Below, in pieces: positions 10,250-23,600 of a DNA stretch of 64,000 nt. The DNA comes from Hydractinia symbiolongicarpus. Taxonomy: Eukaryota > Cnidaria > Hydrozoa > Anthoathecata > Hydractiniidae. Within the stretch, counting starts at the first letter, position 1. The number at the start of each line of letters is the position of its first letter. The notes below the pieces were generated by a model that did not search any database, had not been told where the DNA came from, and was given only the letters and a program-made list of their open reading frames with translations. Made by a program: the position numbers and the translations under genes. Where the stretch lies: assembly GCF_029227915.1 (NCBI RefSeq), contig NC_079879.1:31006501-31070500 (forward strand), read 5' to 3'.

Positions 10250-12480
10250 AATATAAAAAATCGTTTTGGAAATGAGTTTACTCACAAGCTACTTTCTGTG
10301 TATACATTCGACTATACGGGCCAAGCCCGGGATTTACGGGAAATCGCGGGTTTTCTTTTGCCGGCGATTAAACCACTTTCATTAAACGTCTCATCAAAAA
10401 TGAACACATTTCTGAAAACTACAAGTCTCATGCGTTTTAGTGGTGAAAAAATAAATTAAAAAATCGTTCGGGAAAAGAGTTTACTCCCTGGGTACTTTCT
10501 TTGTATACTTTTGACTATACGGGCCGAGTCCGGGATTTTCGGGAAATCGCGGGTTTTCGTTTGCCGGCGATTAAACTTCTTTTATTCAGCGTCTCATCAA
10601 AAATGAAAACAAGTTTGAAGACTACAAGCCTCATCTGTTTTAGTGGTGAAAAAATAATTTAAAAAATCGTTCGGGAAATGAGTTTGCTCCCTGGGTACTT
10701 TCTTTGTATACTTTTGACTATACGGGCCAAGCCGGGATTTACGGGAAATCGTGGGTTTTCGTTTGCCGGGGATTAAACTTCTTTTATTCAGCGTCTCATA
10801 AAAAATGAAAACATTTTTGAAAACTACAAGTCTTATGCGTTTTAGTGGTGAAAAATGAATTTAAAAAATCGTTGTGGAAATGAGTTTACTCACAGGGTAC
10901 TTTCTTTGTATACATTCGACTGTACGGGCCAAGCCCGGGATTTACGGGAAATCGCGGGTTTTCGTTTTTCCGGCGATTAAACCTCTTTCATTAAGCGTCT
11001 CATCAAAAATGAAAACATATTTGAAAACTACAAGTCTCATGCGTTTTAGTGGTGAAAAAAAAAAATTAAAAATTCGTTCGGGAAATGAGTTTACTCCCTG
11101 GGTACTTTCTTTGTATACATTCGACTACACGGGCCAAGCCCGGGATTTAGGGGAAATCGCTGGTTTTCGTTTGCCGGCGATTATACCTCTTTTATTAAGC
11201 GTCTCATCAAAAATGAAAACATTTTTGAAAACTACAAGTCTCATGCGTTTTAGTGGTGAAAAAATAATATAAAAAATCGTTCGGGAAATGAGTTTACTCC
11301 CTGGGTACTTTCTTTGTATACTTTTGACTATACGCGCCAAGCCCGGGATTACGGGAAATGGCGGGTTTTCGTTTGCCGGCGATTAAACTTCTTTTATTCA
11401 GTGTCTCATCAAAAATGAAAACATTTTTGAAAACTACAAGTCTCATGCGTTTTAGTGGTGAAAACATAATTTAAAAAATCGTTTTGGAAATGAGTTTACT
11501 CACAAGCTACTTTCTGTGTATACATTCGACTATACGGGCCAAGCCCGGGATTTACGGGAAATCGCGGGTTTTCTTTTGCCGGCGATTAAACCACTTTCAT
11601 TAAACGTATCATCAAAAATGAACACATTTCTGAAAAGTACAAGTCTCATGCGTTTTAGTGGTGAAAAAATAATTTAAAAAATCGTTCGGGAAAAGAGTTT
11701 ACTCCCTGGGTACTTTCTTTGTATACTTTTGACTATACGGGCCGAGTCCGGGATTTTCGGGAAATCGCGGGTTTTCGTTTGCCGGCGATTAAACTTCTTT
11801 TATTCAGCGTCTCATCAAAAATGAAAACAAGTTTGAAGACTACAAGCCTCATCTGTTTTAGTGGTGAAAAAATAATTTAAAAAATCGTTCGGGAAAAGAG
11901 TTTGCTCCCTGGGTACTTTCTTTGTATACTTTTGACTATACGGGCCAAGCCGGGATTTACGGGAAATCGTGGGTTTTCGTTTGCCGGGGATTAAACTTCT
12001 TTTATTCAGCGTCTCATAAAAAATGAAAACATTTTTGAAAACTAGAAGTCTTATGCGTTTTAGTGGTGAAAAATTAATTTAAAAAATCGTTGTGGAAATG
12101 AGTTTACTCACAGGGTACTTTCTTTGTATACATTCGACTGTACGGGCCAAGCCCGGGATTTACGGGAAATCGCGGGTTTTCGTTTGCCGGCGATTAAACC
12201 TCTTTCATTAAGCGTCTCATCAAAAATGAAAACATATTTGAAAACTACAAGTCTCATGCGTTTTAGTGGTGAAAAAAAAAATTAAAAATTCATTCGGGAA
12301 ATGAGTTTACTCCCTGGGTACTTTCTTTGTATACATTCGACTACACGGGCCAAGCCCGGGATTTAGGGGAAATCGCTGGTTTTCGTTTGCCGGCGATTAA
12401 ACCTCTTTTATTAAGCGTCTCATCAAAAATGAAAACATTTTTGAAAACTACAAGTCTCATGCGTTTTAGTGGTGAAAAAA
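10250..12480. repeat. 6-mer higher-order repeat, offset 1,218 bp
   Basis: About 1.0 kb from 10,250 recurs from about 11,468. Matching markers include TCGTTTTGG at 10,261 and 11,479, the rare GGAAAAGAG at 10,471 and 11,689, CTCATCTG after AAGTTTGAAGAC, and GTTTGCTCCC. The monomer at about 11,263-11,467 is not part of the repeated segment. Confidence 0.75.
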
Positions 12481-14821
12481 TAATTTAAAAAATCGTTCGG
12501 AAATTGAGTTTACTTCCTGGGTAATTTCTTTGTATACTTTTGATTATACGGGCCGAGTCCGGGATTTACAGGAAATCGCGGGATTTCGTTTGCCGGCGAT
12601 TAAACTTCTTTTATTCAGCGTCCCATCAAAAATGAAAACATTTTTAAAAACTACAAGTCTCATGCGTTTTAGTGGTGAAAAAATAATATACAAAATCGTT
12701 CGGGAAATGAGTTTACTCCCTGGGTACTTTCTTTGTATACTTTTGACTATACGCGCCAAGCCCGGGATTACGGGAAATGGCGGGTTTTCGTTTGCCGCCG
12801 ATTAAACTTCTTTTACTCAGTGTCTCATCAAAAATGAAAATATTTTTGAGAACTACAAGTCTCATGCGTTTTAGTGGTGAAAAGATAATTTAAAAAATCG
12901 TTCGGAAATTGAGTTTACTCCCTGGGTACTTTCTTTGTATACTTTTGATTATACGGGCCGACTCCGGGGTTTACGGGAAATGGCGGGTTTTCGTTTGCCG
13001 GCGATTAAACTTCTTTTATTCAGCGTCTCATCAAAAATGAAAACATTTTTGAAAACTACAAGTCTCATGCGTTTTAGTGGTGAAAAAATAATATAAAAAA
13101 TCGTTCGGGAAATGAGTTTACTCCCTGGGTACTTTCTTTGTATACTTTTGACTATACGCGCCAAGCCCGGGATTACGGGAAATGGCGGGTTTTCGTTTGC
13201 CGGCGATTAAACTTCTTTTATTCACTGTCTCATCAAAAATGAAAACATTTTTGAAAACTACAAGTCTCATGCGTTTTAGTGGTGAAAAGATAATTTAAAA
13301 AATCGTTTTGGAAATGAGTTTACTCACAAGCTACTTTCTGTGTATACATTCGACTATACGGGCCAAGCCCGGGATTTACGGGAAATCGCGGGTTTTCTTT
13401 TGCCGGCGATTAAACCACTTTCATTAAACGTCTCATCAAAAATGAACACATTTCTGAAAACTACAAGTCTCATGCGTTTTAGTGGTGAAAAAATAATTTA
13501 AAAAATCGTTCGGGAAATGAGTTTACTCCCTGGGTACTTTCTTTGTATACTTTTGACTATACGGGCCGAGTCCGGGATTTACGGGAAATCGCGGGTTTTC
13601 GTTTGCCGGCAATTAAACTTCTTTTATTCAGCGTCTCATCAAAAATGAAAACAAGTTTGAAGACTACAAGCCTCATCTGTTTTAGTGGTGAAAAAATAAT
13701 TTAAAAAATCGTTCGGGAAATGAGTTTACTCCCTGGGTACTTTCTTTGTATACTTTTGACTATACGGGCCAAGCCCGGGATTTACGGGAAATCGTGGGTT
13801 TTCGTTTGCCGGGGATTAAACTTCTTTTATTCAGCGTCTCATAAAAAATGAAAACATTTTTGAAAACTACAAGTCTTATGCGTTTTAGTGGTGAAAAAAT
13901 AATTTAAAAAATCGTTGTGGAAATGAGTTTACTCACAGGGTACTTTCTTTGTATACATTCGACTGCACGGGCCAAGCCCGGGATTTACGGGAAATTGCGG
14001 GTTTTCGTTTGCCGGCGATTAAACCTCTTTCATTAAGCGTCTCATCAAAAATGAAAACATTTTTGAAAACTACAAGTCTCATGCGTTTTAGTGGTGAAAA
14101 AAAAAAAATTAAAAATTCGTTCGGGAAATGAGTTTACTCCCTGGGTACTTTCTTTGTATACATTCGACTACACGGGCCAAGCCCGGGATTTAGGGGAAAT
14201 CGCTGGTTTTCGTTTGCCGCCGATTAAACTTCTTTTATTCAGTGTCTCATCAAAAATGAAAACATTTTTGAAAAACTACAAGTCTCATGCGTTTTAGTGG
14301 TGAAAAGATAATTTAAAAAATCGTTCGGAAATTGAGTTTACTCCCTGGGTACTTTCTTTGTATTTTTTTGATTATACGGGCCGAGTCCGGGGTTTACGGG
14401 AAATGGCGGGTTTTCGTTTGCCGGCGATTAAACTTCTTTTATTCAGCGTCTCATCAAAAATGAAAACATTTTTGAAAACTACAAGTCTCATGCGTTTTAG
14501 TGGTGAAAAAAAAAATTTAAAAAATCGTTCGGGAAATGAGTTTACTCCCTGGGTACTTTCTTTGTATACTTTTGATTATACGGGCCGAGTCCGGGGTTTA
14601 CGGGAAATGGCGGGTTTTCGTTTGCCGGCGATTAAAGTTCTTTTTTTCAGGGTCTCGTCAAAAATGAAAACATTTTTGAAAACTACAAGTCTCATGCGTT
14701 TTAGTGGTGAAAAGATAATTTAAAAAATCGTTTTGGAAATGAGTTTACTCACAGGGTACTTTCTTTGTATACATTCGACTATACGAGCCAAGCCCGGGAT
14801 TTACAGGAATTCGCGGGTTTT

Positions 14822-14873
14822 CGTTTGCCGGCGATTAAACCACTTTTCGTTTGCCGGTGATTACACTTCTTTT
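14822..14873 (+). repeat. 26-bp sub-monomer tandem duplication
   Basis: CGTTTGCCGGCGATTAAACC plus ACTTTT (14,822-14,847) is followed directly by a diverged second copy with TGATTACACTTCTTTT (14,848-14,873). The distance between flanking landmarks is 229 bp instead of 203, confirming a 26-bp gain. Confidence 0.93.
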
Positions 14874-15660
14874 ATTCAGCGTCTCATCAAAAATGAAAAC
14901 ATTTCTGAAAACTAAAAGTCTCATCCGTTTTAATGGTGAAAAAATAATTTAAAAAATTGTTCTGGAAATGAGTTTCCTCCTTGGGTACTTTCTTTGTATA
15001 CTTTTGACTATACGGGCCGAGTCCGGGATTTACAGGAAGTCGCGGGTTTTCGTTTGTCGGCGATTAAACTTCTTTTATTCAGCGTCTCATCAAAAATGAA
15101 AACATTTTTAAAAACTACAAGTCTCATGGGCTTTAGTGGTGAAATAATAATATAAAAAATCGTTCGGGAAATGAATTTACAGCCTGGGTACTTTCTTTGT
15201 ATACTTTTGACTATACGGGCCGAGTCCGGGATTTACGGGAAATCGCAGGTTTTCGCTTGCCGGCGATTAAACTTCTTTTATTCAGCGTCTCATGAAAAAT
15301 GAAAACATTTTTGAAAACTACAAGTCTCACTGCGTTTTAGTGGTGAAAAAAAAATTTAAAAAATCGTTCGGGAAATGAGTTTACTCCCTGGGTACTTTCT
15401 TTGTATACTTTTGATTATACGGGCCGAGTCCGGGGTTTACGGGAAATGGCGGGTTTTCGTTTGCCGGCGATTAAAGTTCTTTTATTCAGGGTCTCGTCAA
15501 AAATGAAAACATTTTTGAAAACTACAAGTCTCATGCGTTTTAGTGGTGAAAAGATAATTTAAAAAATCGTTTTGGAAATGAGTTTACTCACAGGGTACTT
15601 TCTTTGTATACATTCGACTATACGAGCCAAGCCCGGGATTTACAGGAATTCGCGGGTTTT

Positions 15661-15712
15661 CGTTTGCCGGCGATTAAACCACTTTTCGTTTGCCGGCGAT
15701 TAAACTTCTTTT
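15661..15712 (+). repeat. 26-bp sub-monomer tandem duplication
   Basis: Same event type as at 14,822. The first copy (15,661-15,686) ends in CCACTTTT; the second (15,687-15,712) has the ordinary CGATTAAACTTCTTTT. It lies 839 bp from the preceding one, that is four monomers plus 26 plus the extra C near 15,330. Confidence 0.93.
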
Positions 15713-18700
15713 ATTCAGCGTCTCATCAAAAATGAAAACATTTCTGAAAACTAAAAGTCTCATGCGTTTTAGTGGTGAAAAAATAATTTAAAAAATCGTT
15801 CGGGAAATGAGTTTACTCCCTGGGTACTTTCTTTGTATACTTTTGACTATACGGGCCGAGTACGGGATTTACGGGAAGTCGCGGGTTTTCGTTTGCCGGC
15901 TATTAAACTTCTTTTATTCAGCGTCTCATCAAAAATGAAAACATTTTTGAAAACCACAAGTCTCATGCGTTTTAATGGTGAAAAAATAATTTAAAAAATC
16001 GTTCGGGAAATGAGTTTACTCCCTGGGTACTTTCTTTTTATACTTTTGATTATACGGGCCGAGTCCGGGGTTTACGGGGAATGGCGTGTTTTCGTTTGCC
16101 GGCGATTAAACTTCTTTTATTCAGCTTCTCATCAAAAATGAAAACATTTTTAAAAACTACAAGTCTCATGGGCTTTAGTGGTGAAATAATAATTTAAAAA
16201 ATAGTTCTGGAAATGAGTTTACACCCTGGGTACTTTCTTTGTATACATTCGACTATACGGGCCAAGCCCGGGATTTACGGGAAATCGCGGGTTTTGGTTT
16301 GCCGGCGATTAAACCACTTTCATTAAGCGTCTCATCAAAAATGAAAACATTTCTGAAAACTATAATTCTTATGCGTTTTAGTGGTGAAAAAATAATTTAA
16401 AAAATTGTTCGGGAAATGAGTTTACTCCCTGGGTACTTTCTTTGTATACTTTTGACAATACGGGCCGAGTCCGGGATTTACAGGAAGTCGCGGGTTTTCG
16501 TTTGTCGGCGATTAAACTTCTTTTATTCAGCGTCTCATCAAAAATGAAAACATTTTTAAAAACTACAAGTCTCATGGGCTTTAGTGGTGAAATAATAATT
16601 TAAAAAATCGTTCGGGAAATGAATTTACAGCCTGGGTACTTTCTTTGTATACTTTTGACTATACGGGCCGAGTCCGGGATTTACGGGAAATCGCAGGTTT
16701 TCGTTTGCCGCCGATTAAACTTCTTTTACTCAGTGTCTCATCAAAAATGAAAATATTTTTGAGAACTACAAGTCTCATGCGTTTTAGTGGTGAAAAGATA
16801 ATTTAAAAAATCGTTCGGAAATTGAGTTTACTCCCTGGGTACTTTCTTTGTATACTTTTGATTATACGGGCCGACTCCGGGGTTTACGGGAAATGGCGGG
16901 TTTTCGTTTGCCGGCGATTAAACTTCTTTTATTCAGCGTCTCATCAAAAATGAAAACATTTTTGAAAACTACAAGTCTCATGCGTTTTAGTGGTGAAAAA
17001 ATAATATAAAAAATCGTTCGGGAAATGAGTTTACTCCCTGGGTACTTTCTTTGTATACTTTTGACTATACGCGCCAAGCCCGGGATTACGGGAAATGGCG
17101 GGTTTTCGTTTGCCGGCGATTAAACTTCTTTTATTCACTGTCTCATCAAAAATGAAAACATTTTTGAAAACTACAAGTCTCATGCGTTTTAGTGGTGAAA
17201 AGATAATTTAAAAAATCGTTTTGGAAATGAGTTTACTCACAAGCTACTTTCTGTGTATACATTCGACTATACGGGCCAAGCCCGGGATTTACGGGAAATC
17301 GCGGGTTTTCTTTTGCCGGCGATTAAACCACTTTCATTAAACGTCTCATCAAAAATGAACACATTTCTGAAAACTACAAGTCTCATGCGTTTTAGTGGTG
17401 AAAAAATAATTTAAAAAATCGTTCGGGAAATGAGTTTACTCCCTGGGTACTTTCTTTGTATACTTTTGACTATACGGGCCGAGTCCGGGATTTACGGGAA
17501 ATCGCGGGTTTTCGTTTGCCGGCAATTAAACTTCTTTTATTCAGCGTCTCATCAAAAATGAAAACAAGTTTGAAGACTACAAGCCTCATCTGTTTTAGTG
17601 GTGAAAAAATAATTTAAAAAATCGTTCGGGAAATGAGTTTACTCCCTGGGTACTTTCTTTGTATACTTTTGACTATACGGGCCAAGCCCGGGATTTACGG
17701 GAAATCGTGGGTTTTCGTTTGCCGGGGATTAAACTTCTTTTATTCAGCGTCTCATAAAAAATGAAAACATTTTTGAAAACTACAAGTCTTATGCGTTTTA
17801 GTGGTGAAAAAATAATTTAAAAAATCGTTGTGGAAATGAGTTTACTCACAGGGTACTTTCTTTGTATACATTCGACTGCACGGGCCAAGCCCGGGATTTA
17901 CGGGAAATTGCGGGTTTTCGTTTGCCGGCGATTAAACCTCTTTCATTAAGCGTCTCATCAAAAATGAAAACATTTTTGAAAACTACAAGTCTCATGCGTT
18001 TTAGTGGTGAAAAAAAAAAAATTAAAAATTCGTTCGGGAAATGAGTTTACTCCCTGGGTACTTTCTTTGTATACATTCGACTACACGGGCCAAGCCCGGG
18101 ATTTAGGGGAAATCGCTGGTTTTCGTTTGCCGCCGATTAAACTTCTTTTATTCAGTGTCTCATCAAAAATGAAAACATTTTTGAAAAACTACAAGTCTCA
18201 TGCGTTTTAGTGGTGAAAAGATAATTTAAAAAATCGTTCGGAAATTGAGTTTACTCCCTGGGTACTTTCTTTGTATTTTTTTGATTATACGGGCCGAGTC
18301 CGGGGTTTACGGGAAATGGCGGGTTTTCGTTTGCCGGCGATTAAACTTCTTTTATTCAGCGTCTCATCAAAAATGAAAACATTTTTGAAAACTACAAGTC
18401 TCATGCGTTTTAGTGGTGAAAAAAAAAATTTAAAAAATCGTTCGGGAAATGAGTTTACTCCCTGGGTACTTTCTTTGTATACTTTTGATTATACGGGCCG
18501 AGTCCGGGGTTTACGGGAAATGGCGGGTTTTCGTTTGCCGGCGATTAAAGTTCTTTTTTTCAGGGTCTCGTCAAAAATGAAAACATTTTTGAAAACTACA
18601 AGTCTCATGCGTTTTAGTGGTGAAAAGATAATTTAAAAAATCGTTTTGGAAATGAGTTTACTCACAGGGTACTTTCTTTGTATACATTCGACTATACGAG

Positions 18701-18734
18701 CCAAGCCCGGGATTTACAGGAATTCGCGGGTTTT

Positions 18735-18786
18735 CGTTTGCCGGCGATTAAACCACTTTTCGTTTGCCGGTGATTACACTTCTTTT
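18735..18786 (+). repeat. 26-bp sub-monomer tandem duplication (copy of 14,822)
   Basis: This is the counterpart of 14,822-14,873 in copy 2 of the 3,913-bp block, exactly 3,913 bp downstream and with the same TGATTACAC variant. Confidence 0.93.
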
Positions 18787-19572
18787 ATTCAGCGTCTCAT
18801 CAAAAATGAAAACATTTCTGAAAACTAAAAGTCTCATCCGTTTTAATGGTGAAAAAATAATTTAAAAAATTGTTCTGGAAATGAGTTTCCTCCTTGGGTA
18901 CTTTCTTTGTATACTTTTGACTATACGGGCCGAGTCCGGGATTTACAGGAAGTCGCGGGTTTTCGTTTGTCGGCGATTAAACTTCTTTTATTCAGCGTCT
19001 CATCAAAAATGAAAACATTTTTAAAAACTACAAGTCTCATGGGCTTTAGTGGTGAAATAATAATATAAAAAATCGTTCGGGAAATGAATTTACAGCCTGG
19101 GTACTTTCTTTGTATACTTTTGACTATACGGGCCGAGTCCGGGATTTACGGGAAATCGCAGGTTTTCGCTTGCCGGCGATTAAACTTCTTTTATTCAGCG
19201 TCTCATGAAAAATGAAAACATTTTTGAAAACTACAAGTCTCATGCGTTTTAGTGGTGAAAAAAAAATTTAAAAAATCGTTCGGGAAATGAGTTTACTCCC
19301 TGGGTACTTTCTTTGTATACTTTTGATTATACGGGCCGAGTCCGGGGTTTACGGGAAATGGCGGGTTTTCGTTTGCCGGCGATTAAAGTTCTTTTATTCA
19401 GGGTCTCGTCAAAAATGAAAACATTTTTGAAAACTACAAGTCTCATGCGTTTTAGTGGTGAAAAGATAATTTAAAAAATCGTTTTGGAAATGAGTTTACT
19501 CACAGGGTACTTTCTTTGTATACATTCGACTATACGAGCCAAGCCCGGGATTTACAGGAATTCGCGGGTTTT

Positions 19573-19624
19573 CGTTTGCCGGCGATTAAACCACTTTTCG
19601 TTTGCCGGCGATTAAACTTCTTTT
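19573..19624 (+). repeat. 26-bp sub-monomer tandem duplication (copy of 15,661)
   Basis: This is the counterpart of 15,661-15,712 in copy 2 of the 3,913-bp block, 3,912 bp downstream. The homologous monomers near 22,030 and 48,985 lack the extra 26 bp and read CCACTTTCATTAAG. Confidence 0.93.
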
Positions 19625-20607
19625 ATTCAGCGTCTCATCAAAAATGAAAACATTTCTGAAAACTAAAAGTCTCATGCGTTTTAGTGGTGAAAAAATAATT
19701 TAAAAAATCGTTCGGGAAATGAGTTTACTCCCTGGGTACTTTCTTTGTATACTTTTGACTATACGGGCCGAGTACGGGATTTACGGGAAGTCGCGGGTTT
19801 TCGTTTGCCGGCTATTAAACTTCTTTTATTCAGCGTCTCATCAAAAATGAAAACATTTTTGAAAACCACAAGTCTCATGCGTTTTAATGGTGAAAAAATA
19901 ATTTAAAAAATCGTTCGGGAAATGAGTTTACTCCCTGGGTACTTTCTTTTTATACTTTTGATTATACGGGCCGAGTCCGGGGTTTACGGGGAATGGCGTG
20001 TTTTCGTTTGCCGGCGATTAAACTTCTTTTATTCAGCTTCTCATCAAAAATGAAAACATTTTTAAAAACTACAAGTCTCATGGGCTTTAGTGGTGAAATA
20101 ATAATTTAAAAAATAGTTCTGGAAATGAGTTTACACCCTGGGTACTTTCTTTGTATACATTCGACTATACGGGCCAAGCCCGGGATTTACGGGAAATCGC
20201 GGGTTTTGGTTTGCCGGCGATTAAACCACTTTCATTAAGCGTCTCATCAAAAATGAAAACATTTCTGAAAACTATAAGTCTTATGCGTTTTAGTGGTGAA
20301 AAAATAATTTAAAAAATTGTTCGGGAAATGAGTTTACTCCCTGGGTACTTTCTTTGTATACTTTTGACAATACGGGCCGAGTCCGGGATTTACAGGAAGT
20401 CGCGGGTTTTCGTTTGTCGGCGATTAAACTTCTTTTATTCAGCGTCTCATCAAAAATGAAAACATTTTTAAAAACTACAAGTCTCATGGGCTTTAGTGGT
20501 GAAATAATAATTTAAAAAATCGTTCGGGAAATGAATTTACAGCCTGGGTACTTTCTTTGTATACTTTTGACTATACGGGCCGAGTCCGGGATTTACGGGA
20601 AATCGCA

Positions 20608-23600
20608 GGTTTTCGTTTGCCGGCGATTAAACTTCTTTCATTCAGCGTCTCATCAAAAATGAAAACATTTTTGAAAACCACAAGTGTCATGCGTTTTAGT
20701 GGTGAAAAAATAATTTAAAAAATCGTTCGGGAAATGAGTTTACTCCCTGGGTACTTTCTTTGTATACTTTTGATTATACGGGCCGTGTCCGGGGTTTACG
20801 GGAAATGGCGGGTTTTCGTTTGTCGGTGATTAAACTTCTTTTATTCAGCGTCTCATCAAAAATGAAAACATTTTTAAAAACTACAAGTCTCATGGGCTTT
20901 AGTGGTGAAATAATAATTTAAAAAATCGTTCTGGAAATGAGTTTACACCCTGGGTACTTTCTTTGTATACTTTTGACTATACGGGCCGAGTCCGGGATTT
21001 ACGGGAAATCGCAGGTTTTCGTTTGCCGGCGATTAAACTTCTTTTATTCAGCGTCTCATCAAAAATGAAAACATTTTTGAAAACTACAAGTCTTATGCGT
21101 TTTAGTGGTGAAATAATAATTTAAAAAATCGTTCGGGAAATGAGTTTACACCCTAGGTACTTTCTTTGTATACTTTTGACTATACGGGCCGAGTCCGGGA
21201 TTTACGGGAAATCGCGGGTTTTCGTTTGCCGGCGATTAAACTTCTTTTATTCAGCGTCTCATCAAAAATGAAAATATTTTTGAGAACTACAAGTCTCATG
21301 CGTTTTAGTGGTGAAAAAAAAAAATTAAAAATTCGTTCGGGAAATGAGTTTACTCCCTGGTTACTTTCTTTGTATACATTCGACTACACGGGCCAAGCCC
21401 GGGATTTAGGGGAAATCGCTGGTTTTCGTTTGCCGCCGATTAAACTTCTTTTATTCAGTGTCTCATCAAAAATGAAAACATTTTTGAAAACTACAAGTCT
21501 CATGCGTTTTAGTGGTGAAAAGATAATTTAAAAAATCGTTCGGAAATTGAGTTTACTCCCTGGGTACTTTCTTTGTATACTTTTGGTTATACGGGCCGAG
21601 TCCGGGGTTTACGGGAAATGGCGGGTTTTCGTTTGCCGGCGATTAAACTTCTTTTATTCAGCGTCTCATCAAAAATGAAAACATTTTTGAAAACTACAAG
21701 TCTCATGCGTTTTAGTGGTGAAAAAAAAATTTAAAAAATCGTTCGGGAAATGAGTTTACTCCCTGGGTACTTTCTTTGTATACTTTTCATTATACGGGCT
21801 GAGTCCGGGGTTTACGGGAAATGGCGGGTTTTCGTTTGCCGGCGATTAAAGTTCTTTTATTCAGGGTCTCGTCAAAAATGAAAACATTTTTGAAAACTAC
21901 AAGTCTCATGCGTTTTAGTGGTGAAAAGATAATTTAAAAAATCGTTTTGGAAATGAGTTTACTCACAGGGTACTTTCTTTGTATACATTCGACTATACGG
22001 GCCAAGCCCGGGATTTACAGGAATTCGCGGGTTTTCGTTTGCCGGCGATTAAACCACTTTCATTAAGCGTCTCATCAAAAATGAAAACATTTCTGAAAAC
22101 TACAAGTCTCATGCGTTTTAGTGGTGAAAAAATAATTTAAAAAATCGTTCGGGAAATGAGTTTACTCCCTGGGTACTTTCTTTGTATACTTTTGACTATA
22201 CGGGCCGAGTACGGGATTTACGGGAAGTCGCGGGTTTTCGTTTGCCGGCGATTAAACTTCTTTTATTCAGCGTCTCATCAAAAATGAAAACATTTTTAAA
22301 AACTACAAGTCTCATGGGCTTTAGTGGTGAAATAATAATTTAAAAAACCGTTCGGGAAATGAGTTTACACCCTGGGTACTTTCTTTGTATACTTTTGACT
22401 ATACGGGTCGAGTCCGGGATTTACGGGAAATCGTAGGTTTTCGTTTGCCGGCGATTAAACTTCTTTCATTCAGCGTCTCATCAAAAATGAAAACATTTTT
22501 GAAAACCACAAGTCTCATGCGTTTTAATGGTGAAAAAATAATTTAAAAAATCGTTCGGGAAATGAGTTTACTCCCTGGGTACTTCCTTTTTATACTTTTG
22601 ATTATACGGGCCGAGTCCGGGGTTTACGGGAAATGGCGTGTTTTCGTTTGCCGGCGATTAAACTTCTTTTATTCAGCTTCTAATCAAAAATGAAAACATT
22701 TTTAAAAACTACAAGTCTCATGGGCTTTAGTGGTGAAATAATAATTTAAAAAATCGTTCTGGAAATGAGTTTACACCCTGGGTACTTTCTTTGTATACAT
22801 TCGACTATACGGGCCAAGCCCGGGATTTACGGGAAATCGCGGGTTTTGGTTTGCCGGCGATTAAACCACTTTCATTAAGCGTCTCATCAAAAATGAAAAC
22901 ATTTCTGAAAACTATAAGTCTTATGCGTTTTAGTGGTGAAAAAATAATTTAAAAAATTGTTCGGGAAATGAGTTTACTCCCTGGGTACTTTCTTTGTATA
23001 CTTTTGACTATACGGGCCGAGTCCGGGATTTACAGGAAGTCGCGGGTTTTCGTTTGTCGGCGATTAAACTTTTTTTATTCAGCGTCTCATCAAAAATGAA
23101 AACATTTTTAAAAACTACAAGTCTCATGGGCTTTAGTGGTGAAATAATAATTTAAAAAATCGTTCGGGAAATGAATTTACAGCCTGGGTACTTTCTTTGT
23201 ATACTTTTGACTATACGGGCCGAGTCCGGGATTTACGGGAAATCGCAGGTTTTCGTTTGCCGGCGATTAAACTTCTTTCATTCAGCGTCTCATCAAAAAT
23301 GAAAACATTTTTGAAAACCACAAGTGTCATGCGTTTTAGTGGTGAAAAAATAATTTAAAAAATCGTTCGGGAAATGAATTTACTCCCTGGGTACTTTCTT
23401 TGTATACTTTTGATTATACGGGCCGTGTCCGGGGTTTACGGGAAATGGCATGTTTTCGTTTGCCGGTGATTAAACTTCTTTTATTCAGCGTCTCATCAAA
23501 AATGAAAACATTTTTAAAAACTACAAGTCTCATGGGCTTTAGTGGTGAAATAATAATTTAAAAAATCGTTCTGGAAATGAGTTTACACCCTGGGTACTTT

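Larger units (their letters stand above)
1..12782. repeat. Array domain 1: mostly CAAGCCCGG-type monomers
   Basis: This domain is dominated by monomers with GGCCAAGCCCGG, often preceded by CATTCGACTATAC, mixed with CGAGTCCGG monomers that carry CGTCCCATC and AATAATATAAA. Other recurrent private states are TTGTGGAAATGAG, CTCACAAGCTAC, GATTTAGGGGAAATCGCTGG and AACAAGTTTGAAGAC. Higher-order repeats here are short (2-, 4- and 6-mers). One monomer near 9,520-9,720 is of the GGGCTTTAGTGGTGAAATAA type that dominates only after 20 kb. No gene is seen in the interval. Confidence 0.85.
12783..16695. repeat. 3,913-bp tandem duplication, copy 1 (19 monomers)
   Basis: This block holds 19 monomers plus two 26-bp internal duplications and matches 16,696-20,607. 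Two differences were noticed by eye: copy 1 has an extra C in TCTCACTGCG near 15,330, and ATAATTCTT near 16,365 where copy 2 has ATAAGTCTT. Because of the extra base the offset is 3,913 before that point and 3,912 after. Internal features include two 12-A runs or long A runs, GACTGCACGGG and TGTATTTTTTTG. The block itself contains an older, diverged 4-mer repeat about 839 bp apart (about 14,520 and 15,360). Confidence 0.92.
16696..20607. repeat. 3,913-bp tandem duplication, copy 2
   Basis: This is the directly adjacent second copy of 12,783-16,695. Identity begins at GGTTTTCGTTTGCCG: copy 1 is preceded by GGCG, copy 2 by CGCA. It ends in the same stretch, where 20,6xx continues with GCGATTAAAC instead of CCGATTAAAC. 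The exchange point is therefore inside this 15-base stretch. An assembly duplication is possible and would need read evidence to exclude. Confidence 0.92.

Noticed and set aside
10874-11272. Longest plus-strand open frame (132 residues)
   Set aside because: It is two monomers read through after chance indels in an A-run kept the frame open. The translated product is the repeat itself.
14099-14110. Long A run (12 A) as a retroposon tail
   Set aside because: It lies in the normal A-rich part of the monomer and is repeated exactly in the 3,913-bp duplicate; simple homopolymer expansion explains it.
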